From: Billgrantia bachuensis
GTDB lineage: Bacteria; Pseudomonadota; Gammaproteobacteria; Pseudomonadales; Halomonadaceae
Length of the DNA stretch: 64,000 nt
NCBI RefSeq assembly: GCF_011742165.1
Contig: NZ_JAAQTO010000023.1
Coordinates: forward strand, 1 to 64,000
Direction of reading: 5' to 3'
Shown here: positions 16,959 through 25,656 of the stretch, one piece after another
How positions within the stretch are numbered: the stretch's first letter is position 1
Layout of the letters: the number at the start of each line of letters is the position of its first letter
Program-made: the position numbers and the translations under genes
Notes under the pieces: generated by a model
The model's input: the letters and a program-made list of their open reading frames with translations, nothing else
What the model was told of the DNA's origin: nothing
Databases searched by the model: none

Positions 16959-17726
16959 CTATAGCACGTACATGCGCAGCGGCATCCAGATGCCCATGCC
17001 GACCATGATCAGGTTCTCGGTCAACGAGACAAAGCCTAGCGGTACCTTGCTGTCACCGCCGACGCAGGCGCACTTGAGTTCGCGCTTGTCGATGTAAACT
17101 GCCTTGAACACCGAGACGGCGCCCACCGTACCGATGAACAGCGCCACGGGCGCGGCCAGCCAGACCAGGGCACCAGCCAGCATCAGGATCCCCGCCAGCG
17201 TCTCGGCATAGGGATAGACATAGCCATAGCGCACCTGGCGCTGGGCCAGCTGATCGTAGTTGAGAAACATGGTGCTGAAGCTCTCCACGTCCTTGAGCTT
17301 CTGCAACCCCAGCAGGGCCATGGCGATGGCCACGAAATACTCCGGCATCCTCGCGCTTATCAGCGAGCCGGTCGCGGTCCAGCTCACGGCAAGCCCCATC
17401 AGCAGCGCCGTGGCAAACAGCGCGATCACCGGCTGGTAGGTGGTCTCGTCCTCGTCCGGCGAATCCAGTCCGAAATACTCGCGCAGCTCGTCATAGCCGC
17501 CGATACGTCGGCCATCGATGAAGGTCTGGGGCGTCGTATCCACCCCCTGTTCGCTCATGAAGGCTTCCGTCTCATCCCGCGTGGTCAGGTGATGATCTTC
17601 GACATCGAAGCCCTTGCGCTCCAGCAGATCCTTGCTCTTCAGGCCGAAGGGGCACAGATGCTCTTCCATGACCATGCGATATAGCTGGGCCTGCTTGCCC
17701 TGCTCCGCCGTCTGTCCATGAGCCAT
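16959..17726 (-). CDS. Glutaredoxin-MauE/DoxX-type membrane redox fusion protein
   Basis: This 255-residue protein has an N-terminal glutaredoxin fold and a C-terminal four-helix membrane domain. The glutaredoxin part shows CPFG (single Cys25), TTP (cis-Pro66) and GGYD (77-80), so it is monothiol-like. Helices at about 98-250 resemble MauE/DoxX proteins and end with KCACVGG, whose Cys219 and Cys221 could exchange disulfides with the glutaredoxin site. The start at 17726 has AAGGAGAG; an upstream in-frame start at 17759 lacks one. It lies 53 bp after the ABC permease gene on the same strand and may be cotranscribed. The partner protein is unknown. Confidence 0.8.
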   Translation of the reverse strand: MAHGQTAEQGKQAQLYRMVMEEHLCPFGLKSKDLLERKGFDVEDHHLTTRDETEAFMSEQGVDTTPQTFIDGRRIGGYDELREYFGLDSPDEDETTYQPVIALFATALLMGLAVSWTATGSLISARMPEYFVAIAMALLGLQKLKDVESFSTMFLNYDQLAQRQVRYGYVYPYAETLAGILMLAGALVWLAAPVALFIGTVGAVSVFKAVYIDKRELKCACVGGDSKVPLGFVSLTENLIMVGMGIWMPLRMYVL

Positions 17727-17779
17727 GACATCTCTCCTTGGGTCATGCATTCCCCCCAAGGGTAGTCAATCGACTTTTA

Positions 17780-18628
17780 TCAGCGAATCCCCGCCCTGAG
17801 GAACGACTGCACGAACTGGCGCTGGAAGAGCAGGAAGGCGACCAGCAGCGGCGCGATACTGAGCAGGGTAGCGGCGCTGACGGTGGCCCAGTTGACGCCG
17901 GTTTCCGGCGCCGAGAAGATTCCCAGCCCCACGGTGAGCGGGCGGCTCTCCACCGAGTTGGTCACCACCAGCGGCCACAGGAAGTTGTTCCAGTGGTGGC
18001 TGATCGAGACCAGCCCGTAGGCCAGGTAGGTGGGCTTGGCCAAGGGCACGTAGACCTTGAGCAGGATCGCCATCCAGCCGCAGCCCTCCACCCGAGCGGC
18101 TTCCTCCAGCTCGCGGGGGATGGTCTTGAAGGTCTGTCGCAACAGGAAGATGCCGAAGGCGCTGGCGACGTACGGCAGCCCGATGCCGGTGATGGTGTCG
18201 ACCAGCCCCAGGCCGCTGGCGATACGGTAGTTCTCGACGATCAGCACCTCGGGAAAGACGAACAACTGGATCAGCACCAGCATGAACAGGATGTCCTTGC
18301 CGGGGATGGGGAAACGCGCGAAGGCGAAGCCGGCCAGGGTGCAGACCACGAACTGCGCCAATACCACCCCGGTGACCAGCAGGAAGGTGTTGACGTAATA
18401 GCGCGCAAACGGCGCCTGGGCCCAGGCGTTGGCGAAGTTTTCCAGCGTCAGCGGGGCGAGCAGGTCGAAGCGCACCATGAAGGCCGATGGATGAAAGGCT
18501 GCCCAGATCGCGTAGAGCAACGGGAAGATCCAGACGATGGCCAGCAGCCAGGCGGCCGTGGTCTCGAGGCTCGGCACCCCCAAGTTGAGTAGCTTGCGAG
18601 AGCTCGCTGTTATCGCGGTCTGGTTCAT
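17780..18628 (-). CDS. Sugar/glycerol-phosphate-type ABC permease, MalG/UgpE family
   Basis: This 282-residue inner-membrane protein has six helices and the EAA loop of MalG-type permeases (ELEEAARVEGCGWMAILLKVYVPLAKP). It pairs with the upstream MalF/UgpA-type permease to form the channel of an importer. The ATG at 18628 has a GAAGGG site. An in-frame ATG at 18646 overlaps the preceding stop codon (ATGA) and is an alternative start adding six residues. It is the last gene of the ABC operon before the glutaredoxin-MauE gene. Substrate class follows from the binding protein. Confidence 0.88.
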   Translation of the reverse strand: MNQTAITASSRKLLNLGVPSLETTAAWLLAIVWIFPLLYAIWAAFHPSAFMVRFDLLAPLTLENFANAWAQAPFARYYVNTFLLVTGVVLAQFVVCTLAGFAFARFPIPGKDILFMLVLIQLFVFPEVLIVENYRIASGLGLVDTITGIGLPYVASAFGIFLLRQTFKTIPRELEEAARVEGCGWMAILLKVYVPLAKPTYLAYGLVSISHHWNNFLWPLVVTNSVESRPLTVGLGIFSAPETGVNWATVSAATLLSIAPLLVAFLLFQRQFVQSFLRAGIR

Positions 18629-18642
18629 TGTCTCGCGGCCCT

Positions 18643-19530
18643 TCATTGATAGTGCGTCCGGTGGTCGAGCACGGTGAACTTGAGCGTCGCCACCACGGCC
18701 AGCACCAGCAGGATCACCACCGTAATGGTGGCGGCGTAGGTGCGGTCGAAGAACGAGAAGGCATTCTCGTAGACGTAGTAGAGCAGCAGGTTGGTGGCGT
18801 TGTTGGGCCCGCCCTTGGTCAGGATGAACAGATGGTCGACCACGCGCACGGCATTGATCAGCGCATTGATCAGCACGAACAGTGTGGTCGGCATCAGCAG
18901 CGGGAAGGTCACACGCCAGAAGAAGCTCCAGCGACTGGTGCCCTCGAGATCCGAGGCCTCCTCGAGTTCCGGCGGGATGCTCTGCAGCGCCGCCAGGTAG
19001 AAGATCATGAAGAAGCCGGCCTCCTTCCACACGGTCATCACGATCACCGAAGTCAGCGCCATGCTGGGGTCGCCCAGCCAGTTGACGCCGGAGAGCCCCA
19101 GCGCGCCGAGCAGCTTGTTGAACAGGCCGATCTGCGGGGCGTAGAAGAACATCCAGATGTTGGCCGCGGCGATCATCGGCAGGATGGTCGGCGTGAAGTA
19201 GGCCATGCGCACGAAGCCGCGCCCCGGCAGGCGGGCATTGACGAACAGCGCCATGCCCAGCGCCAGGGCGATGGAGGTGGGGATCGTGCCCAGCGCATAG
19301 ATCAGGTTGTTGCGCGCCACCTTCCAGAAGGTGGCGTCCTCGACCAGCATGGCGTAGTTCTCCAGCCCGACGAACTCCGGCGGTGCGCCGCGGAAACCGG
19401 GCAGGAAGAAGCTATTGATCAGCGTGGCCACGGTAGGCAGGTAGGCGAAGGTGCCGAGCAGTACCGCCGCCGGCAGCAGCAATAGCGCGCCATAGATCTG
19501 CATGCGTCGGTCAGCGTGTCGGATCAGCAT
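18643..19530 (-). CDS. Sugar/glycerol-phosphate-type ABC permease, MalF/UgpA family
   Basis: This 295-residue permease has six predicted helices. Its EAA-loop motif (ELEEASDLEGTSRWSFFWRVTFPLLMPT) contacts the ATPase. LLLLPAAVLLGTFAYLPTVATL near the N-terminus is typical of UgpA/MalF-type permeases of about 290 residues. Its stop overlaps the next permease region by ATGA. The gap to the binding-protein gene upstream holds a structured repeat (19562-19642), the same place where REP elements sit between malE and malF in E. coli. Confidence 0.88.
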   Translation of the reverse strand: MLIRHADRRMQIYGALLLLPAAVLLGTFAYLPTVATLINSFFLPGFRGAPPEFVGLENYAMLVEDATFWKVARNNLIYALGTIPTSIALALGMALFVNARLPGRGFVRMAYFTPTILPMIAAANIWMFFYAPQIGLFNKLLGALGLSGVNWLGDPSMALTSVIVMTVWKEAGFFMIFYLAALQSIPPELEEASDLEGTSRWSFFWRVTFPLLMPTTLFVLINALINAVRVVDHLFILTKGGPNNATNLLLYYVYENAFSFFDRTYAATITVVILLVLAVVATLKFTVLDHRTHYQ

Positions 19531-19561
19531 GGCTTGCCTCCTGCGCCGCGTGGCGCCGGGG

Positions 19562-19642
19562 ATAGGTCAATGAGGAGGTCCCGCCCTGGATGGCAAATGT
19601 AGCGTCCAAGGAGGGATTCACAGCGCCTCCTCATTGTCCTTT
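19562..19642. repeat. Structured intercistronic repeat, copy 2 (binding protein-permease gap)
   Basis: Outer arms contain a perfect 11-bp inverted repeat (CAATGAGGAGG at 19568-19578, CCTCCTCATTG at 19626-19636), extendable to about 17 nt with mismatches. The core from GGATGGCAAA to TTCACAGCGCC (19588-19627) matches copy 1 at 4400-4438 at about 33 of 38 positions. The arms do not resemble those of copy 1. The core lies antisense to the local operon. Confidence 0.75.
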
Positions 19643-19681
19643 GCTTCCGGCGTCCTCTTCTGCGTCTGCTTCAGCCTGCCC

Positions 19682-21007
19682 TCAACGGGAACGTGCGTAG
19701 CGGCGCAGCGCCGCGTCAGCTTCGGCCTGGGCCTGCTTGAGCGCCTCCTCGGGCGACATCTGCCCGGTCAGCGCCGCCTGCACGGCGTTGTCCAGCGCCC
19801 GGCGCACGCGCCCACCCTGATAGGTGGCCAGTTCCGCGGTGGCGTGCTCGAGCTGGTCGCGGGCCACCGCGGCCGGCGGGAACTCTTCGACGTAGTTGCG
19901 CAGCGCCTCGGTCTCGTAGGCCGCCGGACTCACCCCCATGTAGCCGGTCTCGATCGACCAGGCCGCGGCACGCTCGGGATCGGTCATCCAGCGGATGAAG
20001 GTCATCGCGGCGTGCTGCTCCTCCTCGCTGCTGCCCTTGAACAAGTAGAAGTTGCCGCCACCGGTGGGGCTGCCGCGCTGTTCCTTCATCGGCAGCATGG
20101 CCACGCCGAAGTCGAAGGAGGCCTCGTTGCGTACCGCGGTGAGGTTACCGGTGCTGTGCCACATCATGGCGGTAGACTCTTCGAGGAAGTTCTGGCGCAG
20201 GGTGCCCCATTCGATGGTGCCGTCGGGCATGGCCTCGTGCTCGTCAGCAAGCGCCACCCAGTACTCCAGCGCCTCGATGGCGGCGGGGTCGTCGAAGTAG
20301 ACCTCGGTGCCCTCCTCGTTCATCAGCCGGTGGCCGTTCTGAAAGGCGAAAGCCTGGAACATCCAGTAGGGATAGCCAGTGGAGGGTACCATCACGCCCC
20401 ACTGCTCGCCGCCGCTGGCCTCGCGCACTGCAGCGGCCATCTCGGCCATCTCCTGCCAGGTTTCGGGGGGAGTTTCGGGGTCGAGCCCGGCGGCTTCGAA
20501 GGCGTCCTTGTTCCAGTAGAGCACGATAGTCGAACGCTGGAAGGGGATGCCGTAGGTCTGGCCGTCGATCTGGCCGTTCTCCATCAGTCCCGGGTAGAAG
20601 CTGTCGAGCCATTCGCGCTCCTCGTCGGTCTCGACCACCTCGTCGAAGGCGAGGATGACGTCCTGCTCAAGCAGATCGAACAGATCGATGGAGAACAGCA
20701 CCGAGAGCTGGGGCGCCTCGTTCGCCTCGATGGCCGACATTGCCCGCACCCGGGTGTCGTCATAGTTGCCGGCGTAGATGGCATTCACCGCGATGTCCGG
20801 GTGTTCATTCTCGAACTCGGCCACCAGGCCATCGATCACATCGGTCAGGGCACCGCCCACCGCTACCGGGTAGTACATGGTCAGCTCGGTCTGGGCCTGG
20901 GCCTGGGCGTTCAGGGAGCCGGCGGCCAGCAGGCCGGCCACGGCCGCGGCCCCCATTCGGCTGCGCTTTGCGAGGCTGTCTTTTGCGAGCGAAAAGCGTG
21001 CGTTCAT
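19682..21007 (-). CDS. UgpB-like ABC substrate-binding protein
   Basis: This 441-residue periplasmic binding protein of the extracellular solute-binding family 1 has a signal peptide ending ALNAQAQA-like (residues 1-39). YAGNYDDT, IPFQRSTIVLYWNKDAFEAAGLDPE, MMWHSTGNL and GGGNFYLFKG align with UgpB features as I recall them. A glycerol-3-phosphate or glycerophosphodiester ligand is therefore plausible; a sugar is the alternative. The start at 21007 overlaps the ATPase stop (ATGA) and has CAGGAG upstream; longer readings run inside the ATPase gene. The high-copy binding protein is followed by a structured repeat. Confidence 0.85.
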   Translation of the reverse strand: MNARFSLAKDSLAKRSRMGAAAVAGLLAAGSLNAQAQAQTELTMYYPVAVGGALTDVIDGLVAEFENEHPDIAVNAIYAGNYDDTRVRAMSAIEANEAPQLSVLFSIDLFDLLEQDVILAFDEVVETDEEREWLDSFYPGLMENGQIDGQTYGIPFQRSTIVLYWNKDAFEAAGLDPETPPETWQEMAEMAAAVREASGGEQWGVMVPSTGYPYWMFQAFAFQNGHRLMNEEGTEVYFDDPAAIEALEYWVALADEHEAMPDGTIEWGTLRQNFLEESTAMMWHSTGNLTAVRNEASFDFGVAMLPMKEQRGSPTGGGNFYLFKGSSEEEQHAAMTFIRWMTDPERAAAWSIETGYMGVSPAAYETEALRNYVEEFPPAAVARDQLEHATAELATYQGGRVRRALDNAVQAALTGQMSPEEALKQAQAEADAALRRYARSR

Positions 21008-22326
21008 CGGTTCACTCCTGGAGAGTCGTTCCCTGCGTGGTTGGACGAGGCCTGAGCCTCGTTGTCTTGCACTGTGGAAACCGCCGCACCCGTTAAGCCA
21101 GGAGAGTGCGGCTCGAAGCGATGCCGGCCAGGCGGCGCGGAGAGATCGTGCCCTGCGATCGCCAGTCGCCGGCCATCGTCCGCGGCGAAGAAGTGGGCCG
21201 CCTCGCGCCGCCACTGCAGCCGACAGGCAGTGCCGGTGGCCATCTCCGGCTTGCCTTCGGGGCGCGCGCGCAGCTGCTGGCTGCCGACCTGCAGCCGCAC
21301 GATGCTGTCGGCTCCCAGGTACTCGGCATCGATCACCGTGGCGGGCACGCCAGGGGCGTCGGCCGGCAGCAGGCGGATGTCCTCGGGACGAACGCCGAAC
21401 CAGTGGCCCTTGGCCTCGTGAGCCGCCACGCTGCAGTGCGGCTCGCCTGCAATGACCGCGCCGTCGGCGGCGGCGGCAAGCGGCACCAGATTCATCGCCG
21501 GGCTGCCGATGAAGCCGGCGGCAAAGGCCGTTGCCGGGCGGTCATAGAGTTCGTCGGGGGTGCCATCCTGTACGATGCGCCCGTCCTGCATCAGGATCAC
21601 TCGGTCGCCCATGCTCATCGCCTCGACCTGATCGTGGGTGACATAGATCACCGTCATGCCGAGACGCCGCTGCAGCGCCTTGATTTCGCGTCGCATCTCG
21701 CCGCGCAGGCGGGCATCGAGGTTGGACAGCGGTTCGTCCATCAGGCAGATGGGGTGTTCGGAAATGATCGACCGGGCCAGGGCAACCCGCTGGCGCTGGC
21801 CACCCGACAGCTGGGCAGGCTTGCGTTCGAGATAGGCTCCGAGATCGACCAGCTCGGCAACCCGCGCCAGCCGTTCTTGGCGCTCGGCCTTGGGTACCTT
21901 GCGGCTGCGCAACCCGAAGACGATATTGTCGGCCACGCTCAAGTGAGGGAACAGCGCGTAGGACTGGAACACCATGCTCAGCCCCCGGTCGCCCGGCGGC
22001 AGGTGAGTGACGTCGCGCTCGCCGATATGAATGCGCCCGGCGCTGGCCTGCTCGAGGCCGGCAATCATGCGCAGCGTGGTCGACTTGCCGCAGCCCGAGG
22101 GGCCGAGCAGGATGACGAACTCGCCCGGCGCCACGTCGAAGCCGATGCCATCGACGGCGGTGGTATCGCCCCAGCGCTTGCTCACGGCCTCGAGCCGAAT
22201 GCGCTGGCGCTCCCTCGAGCCGGGCTGCGAGATGGTTGGCTGGCTGGGCGGATTCTGGGCCTGATGATTGTTGTCTGGGTTCATGCTGCGTCCGCGTTGC
22301 CCGTGAAGGCGTGGCATGGCTGTCAT
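21004..22326 (-). CDS. ABC importer ATPase, MalK/UgpC type
   Basis: This 440-residue ATPase is first in the importer operon. It shows Walker A GPSGCGKST, Q-loop VFQSYALFPHLS, signature LSGGQRQR, Walker B ICLMDEP and switch His in YVTHD. A C-terminal TOBE/OB regulatory region follows after residue 260 (GVRPEDIRLL). The C-terminal end (after about 400) is an unusual low-similarity extension rich in His, Ser and Asn. The ATG at 22326 follows GGGAGAG; an internal ATG at 22284 has no good ribosome site. It energises the two permeases downstream. Confidence 0.9.
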   Translation of the reverse strand: MTAMPRLHGQRGRSMNPDNNHQAQNPPSQPTISQPGSRERQRIRLEAVSKRWGDTTAVDGIGFDVAPGEFVILLGPSGCGKSTTLRMIAGLEQASAGRIHIGERDVTHLPPGDRGLSMVFQSYALFPHLSVADNIVFGLRSRKVPKAERQERLARVAELVDLGAYLERKPAQLSGGQRQRVALARSIISEHPICLMDEPLSNLDARLRGEMRREIKALQRRLGMTVIYVTHDQVEAMSMGDRVILMQDGRIVQDGTPDELYDRPATAFAAGFIGSPAMNLVPLAAAADGAVIAGEPHCSVAAHEAKGHWFGVRPEDIRLLPADAPGVPATVIDAEYLGADSIVRLQVGSQQLRARPEGKPEMATGTACRLQWRREAAHFFAADDGRRLAIAGHDLSAPPGRHRFEPHSPGLTGAAVSTVQDNEAQASSNHAGNDSPGVNR

Positions 22327-22448
22327 CGACTCTCCCGAACTCAGCGTAGCCGCTTATGCGTCGTTTTGCGGCCATGGTGAAGCGTTTCGGTGACAGAGCG
22401 GTGACACACGGCCACTGTCCGGCTACGGTCGGGCAGGCGCATACGCCG

Positions 22449-22457
22449 TGTTAGAAT
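22449..22457 (+). promoter_or_regulatory. Extended -10 promoter element of the GNAT-nitrilase gene
   Basis: TGTTAGAAT gives an extended -10 (TG-N-TAGAAT) about 32 nt before the start codon at 22490. No good -35 is seen at the expected spacing. The same TAGAAT -10 recurs at 33204-33209 and 56041-56046 in this window. Confidence 0.45.
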
Positions 22458-22489
22458 GCGCCTTCCACCCTGATCAGGAACCGAGCGCA

Positions 22490-24058
22490 ATGTCCCTTGA
22501 CGACCTGCACCTCAACCTCCGCAACCTGACGCAGGACGATTACCCGCAGCTCAAGAAGCTGATGGATGCCGTCTATGACGACATCGGCGGCGCCTGGCCG
22601 CAGCACACCATCGATCGGCTGATCCAGGAGTTCCCCGACGGCCAGATCGCCATCGAGGACGACGAGCGGCTGGTAGGCGTGGCGCTGACCGTGCGGGTCG
22701 ACTACGACGAATTCTCCAATCCGCACAAGTACGACGACCTGGTGGGTAATCGCGAGATTATCCTCAACGACCCCGAAGGCGACGCCATGTACGGGCTGGA
22801 CGTGCTGATCCACCCCGACTATCGCGGCTACCGCCTGGGCCGGCGTCTCTACGAGGCGCGCAAGGAACTGTGCCGCTCGCTCAACCTGCGGGCGATACTC
22901 GCCGGCGGACGCATCCCCAACTATCACGAATACCCGGATCTCAGCCCCACCGAGTACATCGAGCGGGTGGCGCGCAAGGAGGTCCACGACCCGATCCTCT
23001 CGTTCCAGTTGGCCAACGACTTCCAGGTCAAACGGCTGCTGCGCAAATACCTGCCGGAGGACGAGAAATCCCAGGGCTATGCCACCCTGCTGGAGTGGAA
23101 CAATATTCTCTATGAACCCGCCGAGCGGGTGCTGGAGAACCGCCCCACCCAGGTACGCATCGGCGCCGTGCAGTGGCAGATGCGCGAATGCGCCTCGGTG
23201 GAGTCGGTACTGCAGCAGGTTGAGTACTTCGTCGACGCCATCTCCAGCTACCAGAGCGATTTCGCCGTCTTCCCGGAGCTGTTCAACGCACCGCTGATGG
23301 GGCTGCAGGACCGCGCCACCCAGCAGGACCAGATCGCCGCCATCCGCTACCTGGCGGGCTTTACCGAGCAGTTCAAGAACGAGCTGTCACGCATGGCGGT
23401 GTCCTACAACATCAACATCATCGCCGGCTCGATGATCGAGATGGGCGAGGACGACCGACTCTACAACGTCAGCTACCTGTGCCACCGCGACGGCGACGTG
23501 GAGCACCAGTCGAAGCTGCACATCACGCCCCAGGAGCGTCGCGAATGGGTGATCGAAGGTGGCGACGAGTTGCGCGTGTTCGACACCGACGCAGGGCGTG
23601 TCGGCATCCTGATCTGCTACGACGTGGAGTTCCCCGAGCTCGGCCGGCTGCTGGCCGATCAGGACATGGACATTCTCTTCGTGCCGTTCTGGACCGATAC
23701 CAAGAACGGTTACCTGCGGGTGCGCCACTGCGCCCAGGCGCGGGCCATCGAGAACGAATGCTACGTGGTGTTGTGCGGCAGCGTGGGTAACGTGCCGTCG
23801 ATTCGCAACCTTGACATCCAGTACGCCCAGTCGGCGGTGTTCTCGCCTTCGGATTTCGCCTTCCCCCACGATGCGGTGCTCTCCGAGACCACGCCCAACA
23901 CCGAGATGGTGATCTTCTCCGACCTCGACCTCACCCGCCTCACCGTGGTGCGCGCCGAGGGCTCGGTGACCAACCTCAAGGATCGTCGCAAGGATCTGTT
24001 CGACCTGCGCTGGCGCGACTGGTCGTGGAAGTCCGGCGCCCGGCAGGAAGAGAGTTGA
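22490..24058 (+). CDS. GNAT acetyltransferase-carbon/nitrogen hydrolase fusion
   Basis: This 522-residue two-domain protein has an N-terminal GNAT fold (about residues 1-215) with the acetyl-CoA loop region GLDVLIHPDYRGYRLGRRLYEARKE. A C-terminal nitrilase-superfamily hydrolase domain (about 225-515) shows the Glu-Lys-Cys triad in FPELF, SKLHITPQE and ICYDVEFPE. The domains could act in sequence on an amine or amide; the substrate is unknown. The ATG at 22490 has AGGAA upstream and lies just downstream of a promoter element. MtfA follows by 3 bp, so the genes are cotranscribed. Similar fusions exist in other bacteria, to my knowledge without a settled role. Confidence 0.88.
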   Translation: MSLDDLHLNLRNLTQDDYPQLKKLMDAVYDDIGGAWPQHTIDRLIQEFPDGQIAIEDDERLVGVALTVRVDYDEFSNPHKYDDLVGNREIILNDPEGDAMYGLDVLIHPDYRGYRLGRRLYEARKELCRSLNLRAILAGGRIPNYHEYPDLSPTEYIERVARKEVHDPILSFQLANDFQVKRLLRKYLPEDEKSQGYATLLEWNNILYEPAERVLENRPTQVRIGAVQWQMRECASVESVLQQVEYFVDAISSYQSDFAVFPELFNAPLMGLQDRATQQDQIAAIRYLAGFTEQFKNELSRMAVSYNINIIAGSMIEMGEDDRLYNVSYLCHRDGDVEHQSKLHITPQERREWVIEGGDELRVFDTDAGRVGILICYDVEFPELGRLLADQDMDILFVPFWTDTKNGYLRVRHCAQARAIENECYVVLCGSVGNVPSIRNLDIQYAQSAVFSPSDFAFPHDAVLSETTPNTEMVIFSDLDLTRLTVVRAEGSVTNLKDRRKDLFDLRWRDWSWKSGARQEES

Positions 24059-24061
24059 AGC

Positions 24062-24871
24062 ATGCTTGACCGCCTGCGCCGCTGGCGGGCCGAGCGCTTC
24101 GAGGCCCGCCATCCCTTTCCCGAATCGGCCTGGGCCGAGGCACGCTCGAGGCTGCCGCTGCTGGCCTCTCTCGACGATCAGGATGCGCAGCGATTGGGGC
24201 GGCGCGCCTGGCGCTTCCTGCATGCCAAGCGCATGAGCCTGCACCCGGAGCTGATCCAGAGCACGCCCTTCGACCAACCCGCCCAACTGGCCCTGGCCGC
24301 CCAGGCCTGCCTGCTGACGCTGGGCTGGTCCGATGACGACCACGATGAAGCCTTCTCGGGCTTCCACGAGATCCTGATCCTGCCGGATGCCTTTCATCGT
24401 CAAGTGGAGGAGATGGATGAGTTCGGCGTGGTGCACGCCTACGAGGACGAACGTGCCGGCGAGACCTCGCACCAGGGCCCGGTGGTGGTGGCCTTTCCCG
24501 ACCTGATGGAGAGCGGCGATTTCAGCGGCTTCAACGTGGTGATACACGAGCTCGCCCACAAGCTCGACATGGGCAACTCACTCGATGTCGACGGTTTTCC
24601 GCCACTGCCGCGCGATATCGATCCCAAGGAGTGGCATCGCGTATTCACCGCGGTGTGGGACGACCTGCAGGCGCACCTGGAACGCGGCGACACGCCCCCC
24701 ATCGACGACTACGCCGCCACCCACCCCGGCGAATGCTTCGCCGTTTGCTGCGAGTACTTCTTCACCGCCCCCGACGCGCTCGATGCCGCCTATCCGGATC
24801 TCTACGCGCTGCTCACACGTTATTTCGGCCAGCAGCCACTACAGCGCCTGCCCGGGCGACAAGACCTCTAA
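24062..24871 (+). CDS. mtfA: MtfA-like zinc peptidase (M90)
   Basis: This 269-residue protein of the MtfA family carries the zinc motif HELAHKLD (His162, Glu163, His166) and a downstream Glu in GECFAVCCEYFF likely serving as third ligand. E. coli MtfA is a cytoplasmic peptidase that also binds the repressor Mlc and so influences glucose uptake. No Mlc gene is visible here. It starts 3 bp after the GNAT-nitrilase stop and is probably in the same transcript. Length matches the family. Confidence 0.88.
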   Translation: MLDRLRRWRAERFEARHPFPESAWAEARSRLPLLASLDDQDAQRLGRRAWRFLHAKRMSLHPELIQSTPFDQPAQLALAAQACLLTLGWSDDDHDEAFSGFHEILILPDAFHRQVEEMDEFGVVHAYEDERAGETSHQGPVVVAFPDLMESGDFSGFNVVIHELAHKLDMGNSLDVDGFPPLPRDIDPKEWHRVFTAVWDDLQAHLERGDTPPIDDYAATHPGECFAVCCEYFFTAPDALDAAYPDLYALLTRYFGQQPLQRLPGRQDL

Positions 24872-24959
24872 ACGCAGCAGTTGGAAATGCGCCCAAGGGC
24901 CATCGGTCAGCGAGCGCTTTGTTCTATGATGAAGCTTTTCGAGGCTGCGGAATCCATCT

Positions 24960-25652
24960 ATGTCGCGCAAGATCGCCCTGTTGCTGATCGCCCTCGCCTT
25001 GCTGGCTTCCCTCGGCCTGCTGTGGCAATGGCTGGCTGCGCGCGACCTGCTCGATGCCACTACGTTGTACGCGCTGATGCAGGGCTCGCTGTCATGGCGC
25101 GACTCGCCCTGGGCGGGCGCGATAGTGGTCGGGGCCTATCTTGTCGCTTCACTGACCCTGTTCCCGATGAGCGTGCTGGTGGTTCTCGCTGGCCTGCTGT
25201 TCGGTCCCGTATGGGGCTTCATCTATTCCTTCGCCGGGACCCTGGCCGGCTCCGTCGTGACCTATTGGCTGGGACGACGGCTGGGGCGTGACGCCCTGAT
25301 GCGCCATGGCGGCACTCGCCTTCAAGGCCTGTCGCGCTACCTGGCCGGACGCGGCATTCGCACCATGACGCTGGTCAGCCTGCTGCCGCTTGCGCCCTTC
25401 ACGCTGACCAATATGATGGCCGGTGCCTTTCACATACGCTTTCGCGACTACATGCTGGGAACGGTCATCGGGCTGACACCGGGACTTGCGGCCATCATCC
25501 TGCTCGGCAGTCAGCTCGGCTCGTTGTTGACCGCCGAGAATCGCCAAGAGCTGGCCTGGTCCGCGGGTGGTATCGCCGCCGGAATCGCCCTGCTCTACGG
25601 CCTCAAGCGTTGGGCCGACTGGCGCCGCAAGCGCCGCAAGCACCGCAGCTGA
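24960..25652 (+). CDS. VTT/DedA-like (TVP38/TMEM64 family) membrane protein
   Basis: This 230-residue integral membrane protein has a VTT domain. FPMSVLVVLAGLLFGPVWGFIYSFAG is followed by GRRLGRDAL and the R-rich segment, then LVSLLPLAPFTLTNMMAGAF, which is typical of TVP38 proteins. Relatives are implicated in lipid scrambling and membrane homeostasis. The C-terminus is very basic (RRKRRKHRS). Its stop lies 4 bp from that of the convergent glycosyltransferase gene. It may be cotranscribed with mtfA (88-bp gap). Function is inferred from family only. Confidence 0.85.
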   Translation: MSRKIALLLIALALLASLGLLWQWLAARDLLDATTLYALMQGSLSWRDSPWAGAIVVGAYLVASLTLFPMSVLVVLAGLLFGPVWGFIYSFAGTLAGSVVTYWLGRRLGRDALMRHGGTRLQGLSRYLAGRGIRTMTLVSLLPLAPFTLTNMMAGAFHIRFRDYMLGTVIGLTPGLAAIILLGSQLGSLLTAENRQELAWSAGGIAAGIALLYGLKRWADWRRKRRKHRS

Positions 25653-25656
25653 TAGC

